Made by a program: the position numbers and the translations under genes. The notes beneath the pieces were generated by a model that saw only the letters and a list, made by a program, of their open reading frames with translations, searched no databases and was not told where the DNA came from. This document shows, one piece after another, positions 36,682 through 45,730 of a DNA stretch of 64,000 nucleotides. Location: positions 62,001-126,000 of the forward strand of contig NZ_AUBP01000017.1 of assembly GCF_000429305.1 (NCBI RefSeq), written 5' to 3'. Positions within the stretch are counted from its first letter, which is position 1; the number at the start of each line of letters is the position of its first letter. This stretch comes from Desulfovibrio inopinatus DSM 10711 (lineage in GTDB: Bacteria; Desulfobacterota; Desulfovibrionia; Desulfovibrionales; Desulfovibrionaceae).

Positions 36682-38067
36682 ATGAATATCCTCATCATAA
36701 ACGGTAGCCCCAAAGGCGAACGTGGCCTGAGTTTTCAATACGCACGTCGGTTGATGCAAATTCTTCCCGATCACGAATACAGCGCGCTGCATGTGGGGCA
36801 GAAAATTCGTGCATGGGAAAAAGACCCTCATCAATTCGATTTGGCAATGAAGGTTGTTACTCGGGCTGATTGTATTGTCTGGTGTACCCCGGTGTACTAC
36901 CTGCTTGTTCCTTCTCAGCTCAAACGATTCATCGAATTGCTTCAGGAGCGCCGACCGGCAGCGCTTGAAGGGAAATTTGCTGCAATTCTGACAACGTCAG
37001 TGCATTTTTATGATCACATCGCCCATGCATATCTGCGGGCTGTCAGTGAAGATATGGGGATGCAATTTCTGGCTGGTTTGTCCGCGGAAATGGAGGACAT
37101 GGTTAAGCCGACAGGCCTCGCTCGTGTTGATGAGTTTTGCCGCTATTTGAATCTGTGCTTGACGCAAACCATGGTCTCACCCAGACGATTTCTTCCCCTT
37201 GATTGTGTTACCTCCGAATACACTCCCGGTCCTTCTTGCACCCCGGTTCGTATTGCGCAGGCGAAAATCGTTGTGCTGACCGATGGAAGCTCGACCAATC
37301 TTGATCGTATGGTGCAGCGTTTTGTTCAAACGGTCGAAGCTGATGTTTCCGTGGTGAATATCCGAGAAGAAGGCCCCAAGACTGGATGTCTCGGTTGTAT
37401 ACAGTGTGGGGCTGAAAACCACTGTGTTCTGGAAGCAAAGGACGGATTTCCCGCTTTTTATCGGCGCCTGATGGAGGAGGCCGATGTTCTTGTTTTTGCT
37501 GGGACGATTATGGACCGTTGGCTCTCGTCATTATGGAAACAGTTTTTGGATCGAACGTTTTTCCTTGGACATACCCCATCGCTTGAAGGGAAGCTGATGG
37601 CCATGCTTATTTCCGGACCATTGGAGCACATGCCGGAATTGCGAGAGATGTTTGAAGCGTATTTTGAAAATCAACATGCCATATTGGTGGATATGATTTC
37701 GGATGAAAATCCGGCCCAAGTCGATCAACATATTCAAAACATCGCGGTTAAACTCGCCTGGTATCATGAAAATCCCCCGGTTCTGGCGAGAACCTTTTTG
37801 GGTGTGGGGGGATGGAAAGTTCTTCGGGATGTGGTGTGGGGACGATTGCGGTATGTCTTTGAAGCCGATCATCGATATTACAAGCAGCATCACATGTATG
37901 ATTTCCCGCATGATGACTGGAGAGATCGCGGTCTTAATTTGATGATGATGACAGCGAAGAAAATTCCTCAATTTCGGAAAGAGTTTGACAAAAGGATCAT
38001 TAGCGAAATGACAAAGGCAAGCCGTAAAGTGCTTGCGAACTACGATCAGAAGGAAAAGCAACGATGA
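36682..38067 (+). CDS. Tandem flavodoxin-like NAD(P)H/FMN reductase
   Basis: 461 residues. The N-terminal domain opens with the flavodoxin-like FMN loop (LIINGSPKGERGLSFQYARRL, described from residue 4) and has WCTPVYYLLVPSQLKRFIELL near 72-92. A second flavin-like domain starts near residue 190 (KIVVLTDGSSTNLDRMVQRF) and contains GCLGCIQCGAENHC, a Cys cluster near 235-248, and ADVLVFAGTIMDRWLSSLWKQFLDR. Two such domains in one chain with four clustered cysteines are uncommon. Predicted cytoplasmic NAD(P)H-dependent flavin reductase. The start overlaps no other gene; the stop overlaps the DUF2141 ATG. Confidence 0.82.
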   Translation: MNILIINGSPKGERGLSFQYARRLMQILPDHEYSALHVGQKIRAWEKDPHQFDLAMKVVTRADCIVWCTPVYYLLVPSQLKRFIELLQERRPAALEGKFAAILTTSVHFYDHIAHAYLRAVSEDMGMQFLAGLSAEMEDMVKPTGLARVDEFCRYLNLCLTQTMVSPRRFLPLDCVTSEYTPGPSCTPVRIAQAKIVVLTDGSSTNLDRMVQRFVQTVEADVSVVNIREEGPKTGCLGCIQCGAENHCVLEAKDGFPAFYRRLMEEADVLVFAGTIMDRWLSSLWKQFLDRTFFLGHTPSLEGKLMAMLISGPLEHMPELREMFEAYFENQHAILVDMISDENPAQVDQHIQNIAVKLAWYHENPPVLARTFLGVGGWKVLRDVVWGRLRYVFEADHRYYKQHHMYDFPHDDWRDRGLNLMMMTAKKIPQFRKEFDKRIISEMTKASRKVLANYDQKEKQR

Positions 38068-38492
38068 GGTCCGTATTGGGCATATTGCTGGTTGTTTTCG
38101 GGCTGTTTCCGGGGATGGTTCATGCGAATGGCTGTACGCTTCATGCGACAGTGACTTACCCGGAAACAGGCGATATCCGAGTGGCCCTTGTGACACAGGA
38201 AGAATACCGCAACGGCCTTCCGCCACGCTATGCTCACATATGTGTTCCGACAAAGTCGGGGCCGTCAGTGATTGATGTGGAATTCAAAGAGATTCCACCA
38301 GGAATTTACGCACTCCAAAGTTTTCAAGATGTGAATGGAAATGGAACTTTGGATGAAGGTATGTTCGGTCCTTCGGAACCATGGGGATTTTATCGCCCAA
38401 GTCGGCCTGCCATGCGAGCCCCGCATTTTGATGAAATATCTTTTGAAGTGAAGAACAATATGCGGGGCTTGCCAATTCATTTGGAAGATTGA
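38064..38492 (+). CDS. DUF2141 family secreted protein
   Basis: 142 residues with a Sec signal peptide (cleavage near VHA, residue 21) and the DUF2141 signature (IPPGIYALQSFQDVNGNGTLDEGMFGPSEPWGFYR, residues about 76-110), which suggests a small periplasmic beta protein with a Ca-binding-like DxNxNGxLD loop. Its start overlaps the upstream stop (ATGA), so it is translationally coupled to the flavodoxin-like reductase; how they cooperate is unknown. Confidence 0.82.
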   Translation: MRSVLGILLVVFGLFPGMVHANGCTLHATVTYPETGDIRVALVTQEEYRNGLPPRYAHICVPTKSGPSVIDVEFKEIPPGIYALQSFQDVNGNGTLDEGMFGPSEPWGFYRPSRPAMRAPHFDEISFEVKNNMRGLPIHLED

Positions 38493-38499
38493 GCAGGGC

Positions 38500-39107
38500 C
38501 GGCCGCTTGAGTTGGTCAGCCCGATACCGTTTACAAAAATGATGTTTCCGTTCACGTCAAGTTCTGCGTCAGCAATCACATCTTTGTCTTTCCAGCCCTC
38601 TACGTTCACTGTTTGAAACACGTCCGGCGACGCTATGCAGATCATCGGCACCAGCACCTGCAGGGCTGGTGATGGTGCATATTCGGCCATTTTTCGTCTG
38701 TATCATGCAGAACCATTTGAGTTGGTCTTGTGTGCAACTCTGGACGCGGCCAGTCATCTTCGAAGTCAAAGAATTGGAAGCGGGAGCCGGGGCGGGAGTC
38801 GTTTGGACGAGTTGTCTGTGTCGGTGTTTATGCATTGGATCAGATACAGAAAGTCGGGAATATCATCGCTATTGAGGTCGTCAGCGCCAAGAACTATTGG
38901 ATAACAGTCTTCCAAAGTATCATCCCTGTTCAATTGGAGCGGCGCAAATCGAAAAACCAATAATGCATTCCGTAGGAGAAACGCCTGCTTTTCGGCCAAA
39001 CATTGTGAAAAATGGTCGGTTAAGCCTATGTTTTGGACATTTTTTCTCCGATTCCAGTGGAGTTGGTCGGAATGTTTGACGCTGTCAGATGAGGCGTTTA
39101 ATCCCAT
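38500..39107 (-). pseudogene. Possible decayed beta-repeat (FG-GAP/VCBS-like) gene
   Basis: No intact ORF explains 38493-39255. On the minus strand, pieces in different frames resemble FG-GAP-type repeats: VLGADDLNSDDIPDFLYLI around 38850-38905, followed after a stop at 38766 by KDKDVIADAELDVNGNIIFVNGIG around 38515-38590 in another frame. The order is collinear, suggesting one gene broken by frameshifts. The match is by eye and could be chance, so this is a tentative call. Nothing else is recognised in the gap. Confidence 0.3.
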
Positions 39108-39255
39108 GATGTGCTGTGAGACGCCGTGTGCTCAGTGATCACATTCGTTTTGGGAATGTTTTTGTTGTGGGCTCCCAGGTGGTTGTCACCAAAATGTTGT
39201 GCAAACTGAACCGGTTTTACATACACTGCGCAAAAAAATACTCTTGGAGCTTGGC

Positions 39256-40452
39256 ATGCAGAAAATCGCCATTACGCGCACCGTGACTCTTCCTAACAAA
39301 TATGCTTTGGCCCGTTATAGAAAAGCGCCTGAACTTGGACTCCACGTTCTGTTTTTCACTGGAGGAACCGCGCTCAAGGATTTAAGTCGTGAAATCATTC
39401 ATTATACGCATAAATCTTATCATCTTATCACTCCATTTGACTCGGGGGGCAGTTCCGCAGTGCTTCGGAAAGCTTTCCATATGCCGGCCGTAGGGGATCT
39501 TCGCAATCGCATTATGGCTCTTGCTGACCGAACCATTCAAGGCAATCCGGAAATCTACGATTTGTTTGCCTTTCGTTTGCCCAAGGATGCAAGCCAGGAA
39601 GAAAACGCGGAACGCTTGCACAAAATGCAGCAAGGGCGTGACTCACTGGTTAATGTCATTCCCGACCCTATGAGGAAGATTATTCGAACACATCTTCGTT
39701 TTTTTCGAGAGGCCATGCCTGCCCATTTTAATTTAGCAGGGGCGAGCATCGGTAACCTCATTCTTACGGGAGGGTATCTCAACTACAATCGACAAATTGA
39801 TCCGGTGCTGTTTCTTTTTTCTCGACTTGTTGAGGCTCGTGGTGTCGTTCGGCCCATTGTGAATAAGGATTTGACGCTCATGTCGGAGCTTGAAGATGGT
39901 ACCGTTTTGGCCGGCCAACATCTGCTTACCGGAAAGGAGCTTGGGGTCATTAGCTCGCCGGTTAAACGGATGTGGATATCGAAGAGCCAGACCAATATCG
40001 AGCCTGTCTCCGTGGAAATTCGGCGTAAAATCAAGGACATTATCGCAAAGGCCGATATTATTTGTTACCCCATGGGAAGCCTGTATTCGAGTATCTTAGC
40101 CAACCTTATGCCTATAGGAGTGGGATCTTCCATCGCCAAAAATGACTGTCCTAAGGTCTATATCCCGAATACAGGCAATGACCCGGAAAGCTTGGGGTTG
40201 AGCGTACCGGACTGTGTGGAGAAAATACTCGGAACGCTTCGCGAGAGCGCAGGTGATCCGGATATCCCTGCCGATAAACTATTGAATTTTGTTCTTCTTG
40301 ATGAAGATCTGTCACACTACTCGGAGCCATTCAAAACAAGTCATATTGAACGCCTTGGAGTCAATGTTGTTCAAGCGCCTCTTGTAGTGGCACAGTCGGC
40401 ACCGTATTTAGATTCCATTGCGATAATAGACCATATTTTGTCTCTTGCGTAA
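39256..40452 (+). CDS. GAK-system CofD-like protein
   Basis: 398 residues. The N-terminus (TVTLPNKYALARYRKAPELGLHVLFFTGGTALKDLSREI, described from residue 8) and later IICYPMGSLYSSILANLMPIGVGSSIAKND match the CofD-related proteins named for the GAK (ATP-grasp, amphi-Trp, HPr-kinase-like) gene set. CofD enzymes transfer a phospholactyl-type group to a deazaflavin; the GAK version has no established reaction. Here no ATP-grasp, amphi-Trp or HPr-kinase-like gene is next to it, which is unusual. GGAG lies seven bases before the ATG at 39256; the in-frame ATG at 39199 lacks a site and family similarity. Confidence 0.82.
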   Translation: MQKIAITRTVTLPNKYALARYRKAPELGLHVLFFTGGTALKDLSREIIHYTHKSYHLITPFDSGGSSAVLRKAFHMPAVGDLRNRIMALADRTIQGNPEIYDLFAFRLPKDASQEENAERLHKMQQGRDSLVNVIPDPMRKIIRTHLRFFREAMPAHFNLAGASIGNLILTGGYLNYNRQIDPVLFLFSRLVEARGVVRPIVNKDLTLMSELEDGTVLAGQHLLTGKELGVISSPVKRMWISKSQTNIEPVSVEIRRKIKDIIAKADIICYPMGSLYSSILANLMPIGVGSSIAKNDCPKVYIPNTGNDPESLGLSVPDCVEKILGTLRESAGDPDIPADKLLNFVLLDEDLSHYSEPFKTSHIERLGVNVVQAPLVVAQSAPYLDSIAIIDHILSLA

Positions 40453-40567
40453 GATGCTATGACTTCGGTGTGCGGGAGTAATTGTTTTTCTGCTTGAAAT
40501 TCTTTGAGTTTCGTGTCTATTAAAAAGAATGGGAAATGCCATTTGAGACATCAACACAGGCAGAGTT

Positions 40568-41269
40568 ATGACTTCTGATACGCATCCACAGGATAATATT
40601 GAACCCGCGCGAGAGGTTGATCGTTATGAGGCATCCTCATTGACGTTTTCTCCTGGCGCGCGGGCGATTATTGAAGATTTGAGCGGTGGAAGCGGGAAGT
40701 TGCATGTGGAAGTTGTCGGAGCGAAGCAATGCCACTACATTTTGTTTCATTACCCGAAGTCACTTTCTGATAAATTTGCTCTGGAAGATAACGCACCTGT
40801 TTTGGTACGGTCCATGTGCCGTAATCATCACCTTTGCGCCTTTAGAACGACTGTTATCAAAAATCTGAAGGCGCCAGTGCGTTTATTGATTCTTCGCTAT
40901 CCAGAGCAATTCGATGCGCTCAACATGCGTCGCTATGATCGCATTGAGAGCGTGGTGCGTGTGGAAATATTTTTCCAGGGAAATGATTACAAAGGCGTTA
41001 TCGTCAATCTCTCTCGAGGAGGTTGCCGTATTATTGTGCGGTCAGAACCTGGAGTGGAATTGCCAACGCTGAACAAAGATAACGAAGTGTTTCTGATTTT
41101 CACTCTTCCAGGGCATGACGAAGAACTCACTGTCGCAGGGCAATGCCGTGAGGTGAATTTGAGCGGAGAACGGCTTTCTGTTGGTATTGCGTTTATGTTT
41201 CTTCCGGATAAAATGGCTCAGATTATTGATGATTTTGTTCTCGATCTTAAAAGTTGGCTCCGGCTGTAA
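40568..41269 (+). CDS. YcgR-like PilZ domain protein (c-di-GMP receptor)
   Basis: 233 residues. The N-terminal half (25-115) resembles the YcgR flagellar-brake domain. The C-terminal PilZ domain has the c-di-GMP-binding RxxxR (R121-R125 in RRYDR) and NxSxxG (N147-G152 in NLSRGG). Predicted to change motility or another output on c-di-GMP binding. It is followed 45 bases later by an EAL-HDOD protein, suggesting a c-di-GMP-related pair. Confidence 0.88.
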   Translation: MTSDTHPQDNIEPAREVDRYEASSLTFSPGARAIIEDLSGGSGKLHVEVVGAKQCHYILFHYPKSLSDKFALEDNAPVLVRSMCRNHHLCAFRTTVIKNLKAPVRLLILRYPEQFDALNMRRYDRIESVVRVEIFFQGNDYKGVIVNLSRGGCRIIVRSEPGVELPTLNKDNEVFLIFTLPGHDEELTVAGQCREVNLSGERLSVGIAFMFLPDKMAQIIDDFVLDLKSWLRL

Positions 41270-41314
41270 TGCTTTCGGACACAAATCTTAGAGTGTGTTC
41301 TGCTCAGGAAGTCC

Positions 41315-42592
41315 ATGAAAAACGAATTGCAAAGTGAAAGACGTGACTATGAACCCATTTATGTCGCCAAACAGCCCATCTATGATCGCTGTGGCGGCAT
41401 ATTTGCCTATGAATTGTTGTTTCGACATGCTCAGTCAAACACGGCTCACATTAAAGATCCCGACCAGGCGACAGCGCAGGTTATTGCGGATGGATTCACC
41501 ATGGCGATCAATGGTATGGAATCCGGTGCTCTTGCGTTTATTAATTTCCCCAAAGGGCTTTTGATTCGAAAAGATCCTTTGGCGCTTCCGCATTCTGTGT
41601 GTGTTGTTGAAATTCTTGAGAATGTCGACCCGACTCCCGATGTTCTCTCCGCGTTGTCTGAGCTGAAATCCGCAGGCTATACGCTTGCATTGGACGATTA
41701 TATCGGGACAGCAGGATTTGAACCCTTTCTGGAGTTAGCCGATATCATCAAAGTTGAAATCCTTGGGATGGCAACACGTGATCTCATTCGGCTGTCTCAA
41801 CGTCTCAAGATGTATGGGTGCCGGTTGTTGGCGGAAAAGGTGGAAGATCAAACCGCTTATGATCTCGTCTATGCATTGGGATATGATTATTTTCAGGGGT
41901 ATTTTTTTTCCCGTCCGCAAATCATCGAAGGCCGCAAACTGACGACGACACAGACAACCCGACTTCGGGTGATGTATGAACTCAACAAACGTGATTTTGA
42001 ATTCAAGACCATGGCTGAAATTATCAGTCGTGATCCTGCCTTGTCGCTTCGTCTTTTACGATTGATCAATTCTGCGGCATTTGGTTTGTACAAGAAGGTT
42101 GCGACCATCGGTCAGGCCTTGCCCCTTTTGGGGATGGATTTGTTGCGCCACTGGCTTATGGTGGTGTTGCTCTCGGAAATCAGTGTTGGGCCTCGTTCGT
42201 CAGATCTTGCTTTTCGTTCAGTTCTTCGTGGGCGTTACCTTGAAACATTGGCTCTTGCCATGAAAGGTTCTGCACAAAACGAAGATACTGCGTTTTTACT
42301 TGGTTTATTTTCATTGCTTGATGCATTGCTCAATCAACCTATGGAAAGCATTGTGCAGACCCTTGCTTTAGATGAAGATATACAAGCCGCACTGTGTGGT
42401 GAGCAGTGCAAGGCGCGGGAATGGATCGATCATGTCGTTGCATTGGAAAATGATGATTTTGACCAGGCTAAGGCATTTCTTGTTAAGAATGGTCTGCCTG
42501 TGGAACAGGGGGCAGAGTTACACGCTCGAGCTGCAGCGTGGACAGCTGGTATGCTTGGACATGCCGTGGAAAAGACGCAAAACGTCACGTGA
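41315..42592 (+). CDS. EAL-HDOD (YuxH-type) signalling protein
   Basis: 425 residues. The N-terminal EAL-like domain (15-205: VAKQPIYDRCGGIFAYELLFR...) carries ELL in place of EAL and lacks most metal-binding acidic motifs of active phosphodiesterases. The HDOD domain (about 215-400: ISRDPALSLRLLRLINSAAFGLYKKVATIGQALPLLG, described in part) is a non-catalytic HD relative. YuxH-type proteins usually act as protein-interaction or c-di-GMP-binding regulators. GGAAG lies near the ATG. The stop codon lies within the terminator hairpin. Confidence 0.88.
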   Translation: MKNELQSERRDYEPIYVAKQPIYDRCGGIFAYELLFRHAQSNTAHIKDPDQATAQVIADGFTMAINGMESGALAFINFPKGLLIRKDPLALPHSVCVVEILENVDPTPDVLSALSELKSAGYTLALDDYIGTAGFEPFLELADIIKVEILGMATRDLIRLSQRLKMYGCRLLAEKVEDQTAYDLVYALGYDYFQGYFFSRPQIIEGRKLTTTQTTRLRVMYELNKRDFEFKTMAEIISRDPALSLRLLRLINSAAFGLYKKVATIGQALPLLGMDLLRHWLMVVLLSEISVGPRSSDLAFRSVLRGRYLETLALAMKGSAQNEDTAFLLGLFSLLDALLNQPMESIVQTLALDEDIQAALCGEQCKAREWIDHVVALENDDFDQAKAFLVKNGLPVEQGAELHARAAAWTAGMLGHAVEKTQNVT

Positions 42593-42610
42593 ATTTCGTG
42601 ACGTTTTGCG
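42576..42610. terminator. Bidirectional terminator between the EAL-HDOD gene and putA
   Basis: A perfect 14-bp stem (42576-42589 with 42597-42610) and seven-base loop. On the minus strand it is followed by TCTTTT, so it can end putA; on the plus strand ATTTT follows five bases later. It overlaps the last codons of the EAL-HDOD gene. Confidence 0.8.
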
Positions 42611-42662
42611 TTGCGATTTTATCTGTCGGCAATATTCCTTACAAAAAGATGATTTGGCGACG

Positions 42663-45600
42663 TTATTCAATCCATTCGTCGTCTTCTGCAATCGGCGCAA
42701 ATCCGCGCCGTACGGTGTTTTCCGTGACAACGCGTTCATGCAAAAAAGCATGAAGATAGTTGGGACCACCGGTTTTCGGCCCGGTGCCCGACATTTTGAA
42801 TCCGCCGAACGCCTGACGTTCAACCATGGCGCCGGTATTATTGCGATTGATATACAGGTTCCCCACGTGGAATTCTCGCTTGGCCTTTTCAATGTGTTTT
42901 GGGCTGCGTGAGAATATACCGCCAGTCAGCGCAAAACGTGTTCCATTGGCAATGGCCAACGCATCGTCGAAGTCGCGTGCTTTCATGATGGCCAACACCG
43001 GCCCGAAGATCTCTTCCTGAGCTATGCGATGTTCCGGCTTGATGTCTGCCACAACGGTCAACGGAACATAGCACCCATTTTCCGGGACCGTACGTTCCAC
43101 AATAATACGACCTTCCTGTCGAGCGATTTCAATATATTTCTTGATGAGTTCCTGTTGCTTGGCATCGGCGACCGGCCCCATAGCATAAGCAGGGTCTTCG
43201 GCAGGACCGATTTTCATGGATGTGGTGGCATCGACGAGGCGTTCAAGGAAACGATCATGAATGGACTCCACGGCAATGACACGGGAACAGGCCGAACATT
43301 TTTGCCCCTGATAAGCAAATGCCGAGTACAGAATATGAAGTACCGCTTCATCAAGGTCAGCATCATCGTCAAGGATAATGGCATTTTTTCCGCCCATTTC
43401 CGTAATGACGCTTTTAACGTGGGTTTGGTCGGGTTTGGGGATGTTGGCCCGTTCGAGAATTCGTGTGCCGACTTCCACCGATCCCGTGAAGGCGATAATA
43501 TGAATATCGGGATGCTCGACAAGGTAATCGCCAATGACCGAGCCGCGGCCCGGTACAAAGTTGAACACACCAGGAGGTAGGCCGGCGTCACGGAACAGGT
43601 CGGCCAAGTCACGCCCGACGACTGAGGCAGTGCCGGCAGGTTTGAAAAGAACAGGATTGCCGGTCACTATGGCTGCCGATGCCATGCCACATGCAATGGC
43701 TAGCGGAAAGTTCCACGGTGCAATGATGGCAGCCGGACCTTTTGCCTCGTAGAAAAGCTGGTTGTTCTCTCCCGGAGCGTTACCGAGACGCACCGGTTGT
43801 CCGAGTCGGATCATTTCCCGTCCGTAGTATTCCAGAAAATCAATGGCTTCTCCAACGTCGTGATAGGCTTGATCCCACTGTTTACCGACTTCCAAGATTT
43901 GTGTCGCGCTTAGGTTGTAGATGCGTTTTCGAGCGAGGTCGGCGGTCTTGAATATATAATTTGCTCTGTCTTCAGCCGAGAGATCACGCCATGCCGGAAA
44001 GGCGCGTTGCGCTGCTTCGAGAGCGCGATCAATTTCAGCAGTCCCGGCCTGACAAACGTTGCCGATACATTCGGCAAGATGGGCCGGATTGGTGGATGTG
44101 AGCGTATCGTGCGTAGTGACATCCTTACCGTCGATGAATAACGGCACCGTCCCCCCCATGGAGACACGGCGTTCAGCAATGGCTTGGGTAAAAGCGGATC
44201 GTACTTCCGGAATGGTGAAGTCAATGAGGTTGTGATTTTTGAACGGAGTGACTCCCGCACGTGCTGGGGATGTCTGTTTTTCAGCAGCAAGTTCACGATC
44301 AAGAGTGATCTGAGGATTTTCCAGGAGGCGATCGGTCTCGGTATTGTCGGCGAACGATAGCCGCAGAAAGGATTCATTGGCCGTATTTTCGAGCAGTCGG
44401 CGAACAAGGTATGCCATACCGGGGAGCAAATCTCCGTATGGGCAATAGAGTCGGACTCGACCGGCAACGTTGAGCAAGCCTTTTCGGACTGGCTCGGCCA
44501 TGCCGAAAAGAACTTGGAATTCATATCGGCTGTCGGAGACATGCAGCTCGTTGGCGATTTCCATGACTGTACTGATGGTCCGCACGTTATGGGAGGCACA
44601 CTGAAAGTAGATGAGATCGTTGTTTTCGAAAATGATGCGTGCCAACCGCTCGTAGGCGATGTCGGATTCGGGCTTGCGTGTCCATACGGGAATGGGCCAG
44701 CCATTTTGTAAGGCTTGGACCGTTTCGAAATCCCAGTAAGCACCTTTAACGAGTCGTAATCCAAAGGTGACATCATGGTCTCGGGCCCAGGTGATGAGAT
44801 CGTTCAGATCGTTTTCCGTGTCGCGCAGATAAGCCTGAAGGACGATGGAGAGGTAGGGATAGTCGCGAAATTCCGGGTCAAGGCGTAATCGTTTGAATAA
44901 TTCGATGGTTATTTCTTTGTACTTGAGGGCTTCCATGTCGATGCACATGGCTCCACCCATAGCGATGATTTTTGCGTAAATGGGGCGCAACCGGGCAAGA
45001 ATCCCCTCTACGGAGCCTTCGACATCAACGGGTTTGGCCTGAGAAAAGAGAGCTGACGGTTTGACCGAAACATTGAGTTTAGGAGCCGTGTTCCAATCGA
45101 GATTGCCAGAGCTGTCGAGGGGGGGCCATTTCTTCTGTTCCGCAACGAGCGCATCAAGGAGTTCAAGGTAGCTGTCGCGGAACGCGTCGGCTTCATTTTC
45201 ACCGACCGTCGCTTCTCCAAGTAAGTCGACTGTAAAGGCAAAGCCTTGTTTACGGATTTTGGCCAGTGATTTGATTGCTTCCTTGGTGTTTTGGCCGATG
45301 ATGAAAGAGCGTGCCATGCCTTCGAGGTTGGAACGGATTGCTTTTCCCATGACTTTCGTGGCTAACGAGCCGAGCAGACCGGATTTTTCAGCACCCCATT
45401 TGAGGACCGCGGGAATATCCCCTGAGTCGTTGCCTGAAAAGTATTCTTCAATATGACGACTCAGGGATTCACTTGTATTGAGATAGGGGAGCACATCGAC
45501 GAAGCGAAAGAGTTGCACTTTGAAATCTTCGTTTTGCATGGCCCAGTCCATGACTTTGCCAGTCCAGAATCCCTTGTTGAACACAGACGGAGCTTCCCCC

Positions 45601-45665
45601 CGTATGCTGTCGAAAAATTGCCGGCCACGTGTCTTGATAGCGGTTTCAAGCGTGCTGTTGTTCAT
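42663..45665 (-). CDS. putA: Bifunctional proline dehydrogenase / glutamate-semialdehyde dehydrogenase
   Basis: 1000 residues. Oxidises proline to glutamate in two steps. The FAD-dependent proline dehydrogenase half (1-480) contains the (beta/alpha)8 barrel with VSVKPSAL, LRLVKGAYWDFE and VLFGMAEPVRKG. The NAD-dependent aldehyde dehydrogenase half (500-1000) has PWNFPLAI, FTGSVEVGTRI, the general base Glu in TEMGGKN and the catalytic Cys in YQGQKCSACSR. There is no N-terminal ribbon-helix-helix domain, so this PutA is not its own repressor; the adjacent Lrp-type regulator is the likely controller. AAGGAG lies seven bases before the ATG. Confidence 0.96.
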   Translation of the reverse strand: MNNSTLETAIKTRGRQFFDSIRGEAPSVFNKGFWTGKVMDWAMQNEDFKVQLFRFVDVLPYLNTSESLSRHIEEYFSGNDSGDIPAVLKWGAEKSGLLGSLATKVMGKAIRSNLEGMARSFIIGQNTKEAIKSLAKIRKQGFAFTVDLLGEATVGENEADAFRDSYLELLDALVAEQKKWPPLDSSGNLDWNTAPKLNVSVKPSALFSQAKPVDVEGSVEGILARLRPIYAKIIAMGGAMCIDMEALKYKEITIELFKRLRLDPEFRDYPYLSIVLQAYLRDTENDLNDLITWARDHDVTFGLRLVKGAYWDFETVQALQNGWPIPVWTRKPESDIAYERLARIIFENNDLIYFQCASHNVRTISTVMEIANELHVSDSRYEFQVLFGMAEPVRKGLLNVAGRVRLYCPYGDLLPGMAYLVRRLLENTANESFLRLSFADNTETDRLLENPQITLDRELAAEKQTSPARAGVTPFKNHNLIDFTIPEVRSAFTQAIAERRVSMGGTVPLFIDGKDVTTHDTLTSTNPAHLAECIGNVCQAGTAEIDRALEAAQRAFPAWRDLSAEDRANYIFKTADLARKRIYNLSATQILEVGKQWDQAYHDVGEAIDFLEYYGREMIRLGQPVRLGNAPGENNQLFYEAKGPAAIIAPWNFPLAIACGMASAAIVTGNPVLFKPAGTASVVGRDLADLFRDAGLPPGVFNFVPGRGSVIGDYLVEHPDIHIIAFTGSVEVGTRILERANIPKPDQTHVKSVITEMGGKNAIILDDDADLDEAVLHILYSAFAYQGQKCSACSRVIAVESIHDRFLERLVDATTSMKIGPAEDPAYAMGPVADAKQQELIKKYIEIARQEGRIIVERTVPENGCYVPLTVVADIKPEHRIAQEEIFGPVLAIMKARDFDDALAIANGTRFALTGGIFSRSPKHIEKAKREFHVGNLYINRNNTGAMVERQAFGGFKMSGTGPKTGGPNYLHAFLHERVVTENTVRRGFAPIAEDDEWIE

Positions 45666-45730
45666 TCAATGTCTCCTTCCTTGTCCGTCTCTGGGGGCTG
45701 TGAGTGTGCCTCGTTGTCCAATTTGGGGTA

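Noticed and set aside
43910-44776. Minus-strand 288-codon ORF in another frame of putA
   Set aside because: Pro/Ser/Arg-rich frame-shift shadow; putA is intact across it.
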